A DNA stretch of 17,059 nt from Fusobacterium sp. (GCA_018457305.1 JAGYHM010000013.1:1-17059), one strand, 5' to 3'. Positions 1-7,522 are shown, counted from the first letter of the stretch. Notes: generated by a model from the sequence alone, not told the origin. A program made the numbers and translations.

Positions 1-65
1 AAGTTTCTCTTAACGAATTAGAGTTTTTACGGTTAAAGAAATTTTGGACTCGTAAGGGCTTTTTG

Positions 66-93
66 CTTACTTTTTTGCCAGTAAAAAAGTAAG
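66..93. repeat. 11-bp perfect inverted repeat upstream of the pilus genes
   Basis: CTTACTTTTTT (66-76) and AAAAAAGTAAG (83-93) are exact reverse complements separated by six bases (GCCAGT). The surrounding 1-110 region has no convincing gene. A short open frame runs from 3 to a stop at 90-92, but it uses codons such as CGG, CGT and GGC that the neighbouring genes avoid. The hairpin could be a transcription terminator of an upstream gene or a copy of a dispersed intergenic repeat. The sequence alone does not decide. Confidence 0.5.
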
Positions 94-149
94 AACTAAA
101 TTAAAGGGTTGAAAATTGAAGAAATCAAAAAGAAAGAAGGTTGAACTTG

Positions 150-890
150 ATGCAAAATATAAATTTAGATAAAAAGAATATTATAAAATTTTTTCTTCTT
201 TCAGTTTTTTTCTTAATAGTATTTTATTTTTTTATCTTTAAAAATATTATTTTATATAATGAATTAAACGAAAATATAACGAATGAAGCAATAAAATTAG
301 AAAAATTAAAATTAGAAAAAGATATTATTTCAAAATCTTTATCTGAAAAAGAAAAGCAATTTGAAATTCTCAAAAAACAAGTTGAGAAAAATTTAGAGCA
401 GACTAAAGAAAAAGAAAATTTCTCTAGAATTTCAGAAATTTTAAGTTATATTAACAAAAATATAGAAAATAATAAACTTGAACTTGTTAGTTTTGCAAGA
501 AGCACAAAAAATAATAAAACTATAAATATAAGTTTGAATTTAAAAGGTAAAGAGCAAGACATAAAAAAATTTATAAGAGATATAGAGGATGGAGGAAAAA
601 ATATTAGTTTAACTCAAAATTATTTTAAATTTTGGGTAGAGAAAGGAAATTTAATTTCTGTAAAAATTTCTTTGACTTGTATTTTAGGGAAGAAAATGGA
701 GGAAGATTTAAAAAATAATAATGAAATTATAAAAGAAAATTTAATTCAAAATAATATATTTTTAGATGAAAGCAGTGTAGAAAGTGAAGAAAATTCTTTT
801 ATGAGAATAGGAAATAAAAAATTTTATAGAAATTTTACAAAAGATAAAACTGAAAAAGAAAATCAAGAAAAGGGTGGTGATAAAAAATGA
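150..890 (+). CDS. PilO/GspM-like inner-membrane pilus or secretion assembly protein
   Basis: This 246-residue protein has one hydrophobic membrane segment near the N-terminus (about residues 12-36). A long charged, Lys/Glu-rich coiled-coil stretch follows (about 40-100), then a compact alpha/beta region (about 100-180) and a hydrophilic tail. This layout fits PilO or GspM-type bitopic proteins, which link the inner-membrane platform of type IV pili or type II secretion to the secretin. The next gene is a secretin and overlaps by ATGA at 887-890, which supports the call and implies translational coupling. I chose ATG at 150 rather than the in-frame TTG at 141: AGAAGG at 135-140 directly abuts the TTG but lies nine bases before the ATG. 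Sequence identity to known PilO proteins is not obvious by eye, so the family name rests on architecture and context. Confidence 0.6.
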   Translation: MQNINLDKKNIIKFFLLSVFFLIVFYFFIFKNIILYNELNENITNEAIKLEKLKLEKDIISKSLSEKEKQFEILKKQVEKNLEQTKEKENFSRISEILSYINKNIENNKLELVSFARSTKNNKTINISLNLKGKEQDIKKFIRDIEDGGKNISLTQNYFKFWVEKGNLISVKISLTCILGKKMEEDLKNNNEIIKENLIQNNIFLDESSVESEENSFMRIGNKKFYRNFTKDKTEKENQEKGGDKK

Positions 891-2491
891 GAAAAATAAT
901 TTTTATTTTATTTTTATTTGTAAGCATATTCTCTTATTCTCAAAGAATAAATCAAGATATTGAAATTACAAATATGAAATTATATGATGTTTTGGCTATT
1001 CTCTCAAAAGAAACAGGAAGAAGCCTTGTTGCTTCGCAAGACTCTAAAAATATAATTATTGATAACTATTTTTCAGAGGGAGAAAATCTTGAAAATATTA
1101 TTTCTATTCTGGCAGAAGAAAATAATTTATCTATTAGCAAAGTGAACGGAATAACTTTATTTAGTCTAGCCAGTGAAAAAATTAAAAATAAAAGTAAAAT
1201 TGTAGGGAAGATTGTAGATGAACAAAATAATCCTGTAAGTAATGCTAGACTCGAAATAAAAAATTCAAATTTCTACCCTACCTTTACAGATAAAAATGGA
1301 AATTTTATTATTGATGATATAACAAAAGGGGCATATATCTTAAAAATTTCAAAAAATAATTTTGAAACTAGGGGAGAAATAATAAATCTCAATAAAAATA
1401 TTTTTGTATTTAACTCTGTTCTTAAAAATAAAGAGAATTTAAAAATAAAAAATAATTTAGAAAGTGAAAATAATTTTGAGAATAATTTTTTTGAAATAGA
1501 CGGTAAATTACTATACAGTAAAAATTTTTCTTTAAATTATATTTCCCCGAAAGATGTAGAAGATGTTTTGAGAAATAGTTTTGGGGAAAACATAAAAGTA
1601 AATCTAATTCCTAAAACGAATAAAATTATTTTAATAGCCGAAAGAGATATTTTAGAAAGTGCAAGTAAAATTATAAAAGATATTGATAAAAATGCTAAAC
1701 AAGTGAAAATTACATCACAAATTTTAGATATTTCAAATAGTTTATTTGAAGAGTTGGGATTTAATTGGTTTTTAGAAAAAGGAAACAAAGCAAATGGCTC
1801 AAGTAAAGATAGTTTAACTGCAGGAATTTTAACAAAATCAGTTGCCGTTGCTGGTGGAAATTTGTTTGGGAGTAGTTTAAATATTATAAGACAATTTCAT
1901 CACAAAAACGATATCTTATCTTTTGAAATAAATTTATTGGAAGCAAATAATGATTTAGTTGTGAGTTCTATGCCGAGCATTACAATTGCAAACGAGGAAG
2001 AAGGAGAATTTAAAGTTACGGAAGAGGTTATAGTTGGGGAAAGAAGACAGAGAAATTATAGAAAAAATAATAAAGATAATGAAAATTATGATAATCGTTA
2101 TACGGCAGAGCCAATTTTTAAAGAGGCAGGTTTGATTTTAAAAGTTAAGCCGACAATAAAAGAAGATGATTATATATTTTTAGAAATTAGTATAGAGTTG
2201 AGTGATTTTAAATTTAAAAGAAATTTACTGAATGTATCGGAAATAAATTCTGGAACTTTTAATTCGGAGGGAGGCTCAAAAATTGGTCGTTCACTTAAAA
2301 CAAAAGTCAGAGTTAAAAATGGAGATACAATTTTAATTGGTGGGTTGAAAAAATCTATAAAACAAAATTTAGAAAGTAAAATTCCACTTTTGGGAGATAT
2401 TCCTCTTATAAATTTTTTCTTTAAAAATATCTCAAAGAAAATTGAAAATTCTGATATGTACATAAAAATAAAAGTTGATATTGAAGAGTAA
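887..2491 (+). CDS. Secretin (PilQ/GspD family) with an extra beta-sandwich domain
   Basis: A 534-residue outer-membrane secretin, the ring channel through which a type IV pilus or type II substrates leave the cell. A signal peptide covers about residues 1-18 (MRKIIFILFLFVSIFSYS). An STN-type domain follows at 24-95, then an apparent carboxypeptidase-regulatory-like beta domain at 103-180 (IVGKIVDEQNNPVSNARLEI, later TDKNGNFIIDDI). A secretin N-type repeat lies at about 211-275 and the C-terminal secretin core at about 344-533. Core hallmarks are a NGDTILIGGL strand (478-487) and KIPLLGDIPLINFFF (498-512), the usual VPxLGDIPxLGxLF signature. A basic, Asn-rich loop at 386-405 interrupts the core. 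It overlaps the PilO-like gene by four bases. Whether it serves a pilus or a secretion system cannot be settled from this fragment. Confidence 0.85.
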   Translation: MRKIIFILFLFVSIFSYSQRINQDIEITNMKLYDVLAILSKETGRSLVASQDSKNIIIDNYFSEGENLENIISILAEENNLSISKVNGITLFSLASEKIKNKSKIVGKIVDEQNNPVSNARLEIKNSNFYPTFTDKNGNFIIDDITKGAYILKISKNNFETRGEIINLNKNIFVFNSVLKNKENLKIKNNLESENNFENNFFEIDGKLLYSKNFSLNYISPKDVEDVLRNSFGENIKVNLIPKTNKIILIAERDILESASKIIKDIDKNAKQVKITSQILDISNSLFEELGFNWFLEKGNKANGSSKDSLTAGILTKSVAVAGGNLFGSSLNIIRQFHHKNDILSFEINLLEANNDLVVSSMPSITIANEEEGEFKVTEEVIVGERRQRNYRKNNKDNENYDNRYTAEPIFKEAGLILKVKPTIKEDDYIFLEISIELSDFKFKRNLLNVSEINSGTFNSEGGSKIGRSLKTKVRVKNGDTILIGGLKKSIKQNLESKIPLLGDIPLINFFFKNISKKIENSDMYIKIKVDIEE

Positions 2492-2495
2492 ATAA

Positions 2496-2618
2496 AGGGC
2501 GACCGCGGAACTAAAGTTCCTGCCGCCCTCTCCCGTGGGGGCTATGCCCCCAAACCCCCAAAAATTATTTTTATAAAATTTAATGTTTTTTAAGTTTGAG
2601 GCGACGGTACGCCGTTGC
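2496..2618. repeat. GC-rich palindrome cluster between secretin and heptose kinase genes
   Basis: Three strong hairpins lie in one otherwise AT-rich spacer. First, AGGGCG (2496-2501) pairs with CGCCCT (2524-2529), with an inner stem GGAAC/GTTCC (2507-2511, 2516-2520). Second, TGGGGGC (2536-2542) pairs with GCCCCCA (2546-2552) over a three-base loop. Third, GCGACGG (2601-2607) pairs with CCGTTGC (2612-2618), one pair being G-T. The base composition is very unlike the genes on both sides. A mobile or dispersed intergenic repeat is the likely nature. A second GC-rich cluster lies at 3711-3766. No long T-run follows directly, so this is not a classical intrinsic terminator. Confidence 0.6.
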
Positions 2619-2665
2619 AACTAGAGAGCCAAGAAAAAAATCTCTATATAAAAAAATATAAATTA

Positions 2666-2674
2666 TGTTATAAT
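2666..2674 (+). promoter_or_regulatory. Extended -10 promoter for the heptose kinase gene
   Basis: TGTTATAAT at 2666-2674 is an extended -10 element (TG, one base, TATAAT). No good -35 is visible 17 bases upstream, where the sequence is only AT-rich. Downstream, CCCTTA (2676-2681) can pair with TAAGGG (2694-2699), and the latter overlaps the ribosome binding site AAGGGAG (2695-2701). The transcript leader could therefore fold over its own ribosome site. Confidence 0.5.
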
Positions 2675-2708
2675 TCCCTTATAAATAAAAATGTAAGGGA
2701 GTTTTTTT

Positions 2709-3698
2709 ATGCCAAAGAATAAGTTTATAGAAAATATTGTAGAGAATTTTAAAAATATAAAAATTGCTGTTATTGGAGATTTGATGTTAGATGAATATGT
2801 GATTGGAAAAGTTGAGAGAATTTCACCAGAAGCACCAGTTCCAGTTGTAAAAGTTTTAGAAGAAAAATCTGTTTTAGGTGGAGCAGCCAATGTTGTAAAT
2901 AATTTGGCACATTTGGGGGCAAAAGTTATTTGTGGTGGAGTTATTGGAAATGATGCAAATGGGGAAAAATTAAAAAAATCTTTTGCTGAAAATAAAAATA
3001 TTGATGCTTCTTTAATTGTAACTTCAAAAAAAAGACCAACAATAGTTAAGAAAAGAGTTTTGGCAAATCATCAACAACTTTTAAGATTGGATTGGGAAGA
3101 AGATTTTCATATTGATAAGTCAGAAGAAGAAAATTTAATAAAAAATTTAGAAAAAAATATTAAAGAACTTAATGCAGTTATTTTATCAGATTATGATAAG
3201 GGACTTTTAACTCCTTCACTTTCTCAAAAAATTATAGATTTATGTAGAGAAAATTCTGTTGTAGTAACAGTTGACCCTAAACCAAAAAATATAAATAATT
3301 TTAGAGGAGCGTCTTCAATTACTCCAAATAAAAAAGAGGCTTACGCTTGTGTGAATAAAAATTTTAGAGAAAATATAGACGAAGTAGGAATGGAGCTAAA
3401 AAATAAATTTAATTTGGAAACTGTGCTTGTAACAAGAAGTGAAGAAGGAATGTCTTTATATGAAAAAGAAATTCATAATATTCCAACTTATGCACAAGAG
3501 GTTTATGATGTTACGGGAGCTGGGGATACTGTAATTTCTGTATTTACCTTGGCAAGAGCGGCTGGAAGTTCTTGGGAGGAGGCAGCAAAAATTGCAAATG
3601 CTGCTGGTGGAATAGTAGTTGGAAAAATTGGAACATCAACTATAAGTACAGATGAACTTTTAGAAACTTATAAAGATATTTATTGTAAAGAGAATTAA
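2709..3698 (+). CDS. hldA: D-glycero-beta-D-manno-heptose-7-phosphate kinase (HldE N-terminal type)
   Basis: A 329-residue PfkB/ribokinase-family sugar kinase. It phosphorylates heptose 7-phosphate to the 1,7-bisphosphate in ADP-heptose synthesis for the lipopolysaccharide inner core, a cytoplasmic step. Visible signatures are VIGDLMLDEY (21-30) followed by ERISPEAPVPVV (36-47), characteristic of RfaE domain I, then GGAANVVNNLAHLG (57-70) and DYDKG (161-165). The PfkB signature DVTGAGDT is at 267-274, with the catalytic-base Asp at 273. It has only the kinase half; the roughly 475-residue E. coli HldE also carries an adenylyltransferase domain. That activity must come from a separate gene outside the window. 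The ribosome site AAGGGAG lies seven bases before the ATG. GC-rich repeat clusters flank it on both sides, so it is probably transcribed alone. Confidence 0.88.
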   Translation: MPKNKFIENIVENFKNIKIAVIGDLMLDEYVIGKVERISPEAPVPVVKVLEEKSVLGGAANVVNNLAHLGAKVICGGVIGNDANGEKLKKSFAENKNIDASLIVTSKKRPTIVKKRVLANHQQLLRLDWEEDFHIDKSEEENLIKNLEKNIKELNAVILSDYDKGLLTPSLSQKIIDLCRENSVVVTVDPKPKNINNFRGASSITPNKKEAYACVNKNFRENIDEVGMELKNKFNLETVLVTRSEEGMSLYEKEIHNIPTYAQEVYDVTGAGDTVISVFTLARAAGSSWEEAAKIANAAGGIVVGKIGTSTISTDELLETYKDIYCKEN

Positions 3699-3710
3699 AA
3701 TTTTAGAAAT

Positions 3711-3766
3711 GGGGCTCGCCACGGGCAAAGCCCTGCTCGCCTTTATAGGTGGGGCTTCGCCCCACC
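3711..3766. repeat. Second GC-rich palindrome cluster, between heptose kinase gene and ispF
   Basis: GGTGGGGC (3748-3755) and GCCCCACC (3759-3766) form a perfect eight-base-pair stem with a three-base loop. Just upstream, GGGC (3723-3726) pairs with GCCC (3730-3733) over AAA. GCTCGCC occurs twice as a direct repeat, at 3714-3720 and 3735-3741. Composition and style match the cluster at 2496-2618, although the two are not simple copies of each other. This is probably a dispersed intergenic repeat that may also stop or stabilise transcripts. The remaining spacer to 3812 holds only the ispF ribosome site. Confidence 0.6.
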
Positions 3767-3812
3767 ACCCTAAAGAAATAAAAATGAGGATTTATAAAAA
3801 TAGGAGAAGTTT

Positions 3813-4295
3813 ATGTTTAGAATAGGAAATGGTTATGATGTTCATAAATTAGTTGAAGGAAGAAAATTAGTTTTGGGTGGAATAGAAATCCCTCACACAA
3901 AGGGAGTACTTGGACATTCAGATGGAGATGTTCTTCTTCACGCTATTACAGATGCAATTATAGGAGCAATTGGCGAGGGAGATATTGGTTTACATTTTCC
4001 AGATAATGATGAGAATTTAAAAAATATTGACAGTGCAATTTTACTTAAAAAAATTGATAATTTAATGAAGCAAAAAAATTATGAGATTATGAATTTGGAT
4101 TGCATTATTGTTATACAAAAGCCTAAATTAAGACCACATATAGATAGCATAAAAGAAAATATTGCTAAAATTTTAGAAATAAATTCTGATTTAGTTAATG
4201 TAAAAGCAAAAACGGAAGAAAAATTAGGTTTCACTGGAAATGAAACGGGAGTTAAATCTTACTGTGTAGTTTTGTTGAAAAAACGAGAATATTAA
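3813..4295 (+). CDS. ispF: 2-C-methyl-D-erythritol 2,4-cyclodiphosphate synthase
   Basis: IspF catalyses the fifth step of the MEP isoprenoid pathway, cyclising CDP-methylerythritol 2-phosphate to MEcPP with release of CMP. The 160-residue length is typical of this trimeric cytoplasmic enzyme. The N-terminus MFRIGNGYDVHKL carries metal ligands Asp9 and His11. GVLGHSDGDVLLHAITDA (31-48) is the family signature and includes the third zinc ligand His43. GEGDIGLHFPD follows, and the C-terminal KAKTEEKLGFTGNETG segment matches the CMP-binding end of the family. The start is well supported by AGGAG at 3802-3806, six bases before the ATG. The next gene begins about twenty bases after the stop, so ispF probably heads a co-transcribed run. 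Confidence 0.95.
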   Translation: MFRIGNGYDVHKLVEGRKLVLGGIEIPHTKGVLGHSDGDVLLHAITDAIIGAIGEGDIGLHFPDNDENLKNIDSAILLKKIDNLMKQKNYEIMNLDCIIVIQKPKLRPHIDSIKENIAKILEINSDLVNVKAKTEEKLGFTGNETGVKSYCVVLLKKREY

Positions 4296-4316
4296 AATTG
4301 TTTGGAGATGATATCT

Positions 4317-5330
4317 ATGTCAACACAAAAAAATGATATTATAATTTACAGCAGTGAAGATGGAAAAATAAATATTGAATTATTTGAAAGAGATGGAACT
4401 ATTTGGTTAAATCAAAAACAAATAGCAGAACTTTTTGATTGTTCTAGGACAAATGTTTTAGACCATATAAGAAATATTTATGAAGAGGGAGAAATTCAAA
4501 AAAATTCAACCTGTCGGAATTTCCGACAAGTTCAAAGAGAAGGAAATAGGCAAGTTGAAAGAGAAATTCCTTTTTATAATTTAGAAATGATTTTAGCAAT
4601 AGGTTTTAGAGTTCGTAGTAAAAGAGGAACTGAATTTAGAATTTGGGCAAATACAAAATTAAAAGAGTTTTTACAAAAAGGATTCGTACTTGATGATGAA
4701 AGATTAAAAAATCTAAATGGAAGATATGATTATTTTGATGAGCTACTTGCTCGTATTCGTGATATTCGTGCTTCTGAAAAAAGATTTTATCAAAAAGTTA
4801 AAGATTTATTTGCTTTGAGCATAGATTACGATAAAACTGATAAGACTACAAATTTATTTTTTGCTAATACACAAAATAAATTACTCTATGCAATAACGGG
4901 AAAGACTGCAAGTGAAATAATTATAAATCGTGCAGACAGCAACAAATTAAATATGGGACTTACTAATTTTAAAGGCAGTGTAGTTAGAAAAGAAGATATT
5001 TATATTGCAAAAAATTATTTAACAAAAGATGAATTAGATAGTTTAAATCGTTTTGTTGTCGTATTTTTAGAAACAGCAGAATTAAAAGCCAAAAATAGAG
5101 AAAAAATAACTATGGATTTTTGGAGAGAAAATATTGATAAAATTATTGAATTTAATGAAAAAGAAGTTTTAAAGGGAGCAGGTTTAGTTTCTCATAAACA
5201 AATGGAAAAAATAGTAAGTGAAAAATATGAGGACTTTGATAAAAAAAGAAAAAAAATTGAAGCAGAATTAGAAGATAAAAAAGAATTAGAGGAAATTGAA
5301 AATTTATATCAGAAAATAAAAAATAAATAA
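4317..5330 (+). CDS. RhuM-family protein
   Basis: A 337-residue member of the RhuM family, named after a gene on a Salmonella pathogenicity island. Its molecular activity is not established as far as I know, and such genes are common on mobile or defence islands. The N-terminal part, IIIYSSEDGKINIELFERDG then IWLNQKQIAELF, looks like the family's helix-turn-helix-like start. EGNRQVEREIPFYNLEMILAIGFRVRS follows as the most conserved block, and a Lys/Glu-rich helical C-terminus ends the protein. I chose ATG at 4317 rather than TTG at 4302 or ATG at 4308, because GGAG at 4304-4307 is nine bases upstream. It sits between ispF and a MATE exporter with short gaps, an odd home for it. A perfect 17-base palindrome lies inside the coding region at 4512-4528. 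Confidence 0.8.
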   Translation: MSTQKNDIIIYSSEDGKINIELFERDGTIWLNQKQIAELFDCSRTNVLDHIRNIYEEGEIQKNSTCRNFRQVQREGNRQVEREIPFYNLEMILAIGFRVRSKRGTEFRIWANTKLKEFLQKGFVLDDERLKNLNGRYDYFDELLARIRDIRASEKRFYQKVKDLFALSIDYDKTDKTTNLFFANTQNKLLYAITGKTASEIIINRADSNKLNMGLTNFKGSVVRKEDIYIAKNYLTKDELDSLNRFVVVFLETAELKAKNREKITMDFWRENIDKIIEFNEKEVLKGAGLVSHKQMEKIVSEKYEDFDKKRKKIEAELEDKKELEEIENLYQKIKNK

Positions 5331-5359
5331 GAATTTTAATAAGGAGATAATAAACTTAA

Positions 5360-6709
5360 ATGAACAATTTCAAAAAATCTGTTATTGCTCTTTTAGTCCC
5401 TATGGTATTACAAAATTTAATAAATGTTGCAGTTACGAGTGCAGATATACTTATGATAAGTAAAGTTGGAGAAATTTCTTTGGCAGCAGTATCACTTGCT
5501 AGTCAAATTCAATTTGTTTTAACTTTAATTTATTTTGGACTTGCTTCAGGAGCAACAGTTCTTACGGCACAATACTGGGGAAAAAAAGATATAAAAACAA
5601 TTGAAAAAATTATAGGCTTAACTATAAAGATTTCATTTTGTGTAAGTTTTTTATTTTTTTGTTTTACTTTTTTCTTTTCAAATTTTACAATGAAAATTTT
5701 TGCTAATAATATAAATATAATTAAAGAGGGAGTTAAATATTTAAGAGTAGTTAGTATTTCTTATTTAGTTACATCAATTTCGGTTGTTTACTTAAATATA
5801 ATGAGAAGTGTTGAAAAAGTTTTAATATCCACAATTATTTATGCTATTTCTTTAATTGTTAATATTCTTATAAATTATTGTTTAATTTTTGGAAATTTTT
5901 ATTTTCCTGCATTGGGAGTTGTTGGAGCAGCAATAGGGACATTAGTTGCAAGAACTTTAGAATTAGGAATTGCCTTATATTATGATTACAAAAATAAAAA
6001 TTCTCTTGTTCCTCTTATTAAGAAAAAATATATTTTTGCCTCTAATTCATTACTTAGAAAAGATTTTTTCAAATATTCTATCCCTGTGATATGTAATGAA
6101 ATTTTATGGAGCACAGGAATTGCAACGAGTGTTGCAATATTAGGTAGACTTGGAAGTACTATTGTGGCAGCAAATTCTGTAACAAATGTCGTAAGGCAAC
6201 TTGCAATGGTTGTTGGCTTTGGAATAGCAAATGCCACTGCAATTATGGTAGGAAAAGAAATTGGTGCTCACAATTACAAAACAGCAGAACTTTATGCTAA
6301 AAAATTTTTTAATTTTTCTTTAATTTCTGGAATATGTGGAAGTATTTTGATTTTTTTAATTAGTCCGTTGATTTTAAAATATTTCGGAGTAAATAATGAA
6401 GTTAGAGAATACTTATCGTTTATGTTAAAGATTTTATTCTACTATATAATATGCCAAAATATAAATACAACTTTGATTGTTGGAACTTTTAGAGCAGGTG
6501 GAGATACAAAGTTTGCATTGTTTTTAGATGCCTTTTCACTTTGGGGTTGGTCAATTATAATTTCTGCATTAGCAGCTTTTTATTTTAAATTACCGAATAA
6601 AATAGTTTATATTTTGCTTATGTCAGATGAAATTATAAAAACTCCTATATCAATTTGGAGATACAAAAAGAAAAAATGGTTAAATAATGTAACAAGAAAT
6701 TTTGATTAA
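5360..6709 (+). CDS. MATE-family multidrug/cation antiporter
   Basis: A 449-residue polytopic inner-membrane protein with about twelve hydrophobic segments arranged as two related halves, the normal size for MATE (NorM/DinF-like) exporters. These use H+ or Na+ gradients to expel cationic compounds. Recognisable positions are the N-terminal half (VPMVLQNLINVAVTSADILM, then GLASGATVLTAQYWGKKD) and the equivalent second half (SIPVICNEILWSTGIATSVA, then FGIANATAIMVGKEIGAHN). The FRAGGDTKFALFLDAFSLWG segment near residue 375 is also typical. AGGAG at 5342-5346 lies thirteen bases before the ATG, rather far for a strong ribosome site. The substrate cannot be told from sequence. The cobO start lies about twenty bases after the stop, so the genes are likely co-transcribed. 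Confidence 0.9.
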   Translation: MNNFKKSVIALLVPMVLQNLINVAVTSADILMISKVGEISLAAVSLASQIQFVLTLIYFGLASGATVLTAQYWGKKDIKTIEKIIGLTIKISFCVSFLFFCFTFFFSNFTMKIFANNINIIKEGVKYLRVVSISYLVTSISVVYLNIMRSVEKVLISTIIYAISLIVNILINYCLIFGNFYFPALGVVGAAIGTLVARTLELGIALYYDYKNKNSLVPLIKKKYIFASNSLLRKDFFKYSIPVICNEILWSTGIATSVAILGRLGSTIVAANSVTNVVRQLAMVVGFGIANATAIMVGKEIGAHNYKTAELYAKKFFNFSLISGICGSILIFLISPLILKYFGVNNEVREYLSFMLKILFYYIICQNINTTLIVGTFRAGGDTKFALFLDAFSLWGWSIIISALAAFYFKLPNKIVYILLMSDEIIKTPISIWRYKKKKWLNNVTRNFD

Positions 6710-6729
6710 AATCTTTGAGGAGAATGATT

Positions 6730-7251
6730 ATGGAAAAAGGTTATGTACAAATATACACAGGAAATGGAAAAGGTAAAACAACGGCAGCACTTGGACTTAT
6801 AACTCGTGCAGTTGGCAATAATTTTAAAATTTTTCTTTGTCAATTTATGAAGGGAACAGATTACGGAGAACTTTATACTATAAAAAATTTTGAAACTGTT
6901 ACTCATGAAAGATATGGACGGGGAGCTTTTATTAGGAAAAAAGAATTCGTTACAGAAGAAGATATAAATTTAGCAAGAAAGGGTTATGAAAGTTTAAAAG
7001 AAAAATTATTTAGTGGAGCTTATGATATTGTAGTGGCTGATGAAATTTTAGGAACTTTAAAGTTTGATTTGATTACAGTAGATGAAATTAAATTTTTGAT
7101 AGAAAATAAATCTGAAAATACAGAATTTATTTTAACTGGAAGAAATGCACCGGAAGAACTTATAGAGATTGCAGATTTAGTAACAGAAATGAAAGAAATT
7201 AAACATTATTTTAAAAAAGGTGTCTATGCAAGAAAAGGAATAGAAAAATAA
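6730..7251 (+). CDS. cobO: Cob(I)yrinic acid a,c-diamide / cobalamin adenosyltransferase
   Basis: A 173-residue BtuR/CobO/CobA-type P-loop enzyme. It moves the adenosyl group of ATP to Co(I) corrinoids to make adenosylcobalamin or its precursor. VQIYTGNGKGKTTAALGL holds the Walker A motif, GNGKGKTT at 11-18, placed unusually close to the N-terminus as is normal for this family. KIFLCQFMKG follows, then a Walker B-like DIVVADEI. The C-terminal VTEMKEIKHYFKKGVYARKGIE is also typical. I chose ATG at 6730 over TTG at 6715 and ATG at 6724, because GAGGAG (6717-6722) lies seven bases upstream. It is the last gene before a strong terminator. No other cobalamin gene is in the window. Confidence 0.9.
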   Translation: MEKGYVQIYTGNGKGKTTAALGLITRAVGNNFKIFLCQFMKGTDYGELYTIKNFETVTHERYGRGAFIRKKEFVTEEDINLARKGYESLKEKLFSGAYDIVVADEILGTLKFDLITVDEIKFLIENKSENTEFILTGRNAPEELIEIADLVTEMKEIKHYFKKGVYARKGIEK

Positions 7252-7265
7252 AAAAAATTTTTAAT

Positions 7266-7310
7266 AAATAAAGGGAGTAAATAAAAATAAAAAAACTCCC
7301 TTTATTTTTT
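7266..7310 (+). terminator. Rho-independent terminator after cobO
   Basis: AAATAAAGGGAGT (7266-7278) and ACTCCCTTTATTT (7295-7307) form a perfect 13-base-pair stem over a 16-base A-rich loop, and the T-run extends to 7310. It closes the ispF-to-cobO run and insulates the transporter promoter downstream. The A-rich side would let it work in the reverse direction too. Confidence 0.85.
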
Positions 7311-7383
7311 TAACTCTAAAGCTTAAAAAATAGACTTTTATACTAAAATAATGGTATTGATTTTTGATGAAAAAAATAGATGA

Positions 7384-7406
7384 AAGTATATTTTGTTTAA
7401 ATACTT
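7384..7406. promoter_or_regulatory. Possible operator upstream of the BCCT promoter
   Basis: AAGTAT (7384-7389) and ATACTT (7401-7406) form an inverted repeat with an eleven-base spacer, about 56 bases upstream of the -35 box. Such spacing could suit an activator or repressor site. The local sequence is so AT-rich that chance is a real alternative. Nothing else was found in the AT-rich 7311-7460 stretch. Confidence 0.25.
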
Positions 7407-7461
7407 AAAATATATTTAATTTATAAATAGAAGTTAAAAAATAATTTTTTTAAAAAAATAG

Positions 7462-7490
7462 TTGCAAAAATAAAAAAAATATTTTATAAT
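7462..7490 (+). promoter_or_regulatory. Sigma-70-type promoter of the BCCT transporter gene
   Basis: TTGCAA (7462-7467) and TATAAT (7485-7490) are separated by exactly 17 bases. The -10 is a perfect consensus and the -35 matches at four of six positions. Transcription would start near 7497 and give a leader of about 26 bases that includes the AGGAGG ribosome site at 7511-7516. This is the best promoter in the window. Confidence 0.75.
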
Positions 7491-7522
7491 AAAACACAAC
7501 ATAAAATATTAGGAGGTTTATT

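Noticed and set aside
3..92. Short open frame entering from the window edge and stopping at 90-92, possible C-terminus of an upstream pilus gene
   Set aside because: It uses codons (CGG, CGT, GGC, CTC) rare in neighbouring genes and its end is the arm of a perfect inverted repeat. I could not recognise a protein family.
141..149. TTG start for the PilO-like gene
   Set aside because: The AGAAGG ribosome site abuts the TTG directly. The ATG at 150 has proper spacing.
2432..2620. Reverse-strand open frame across the secretin end and the GC-rich spacer
   Set aside because: It is partly antisense to the secretin and partly repeat sequence, with no ribosome site or recognisable protein.
2694..2701. 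RNA thermometer or riboswitch over the heptose kinase ribosome site
   Set aside because: The pairing is only six base pairs, has no aptamer-like conserved structure, and could be incidental.
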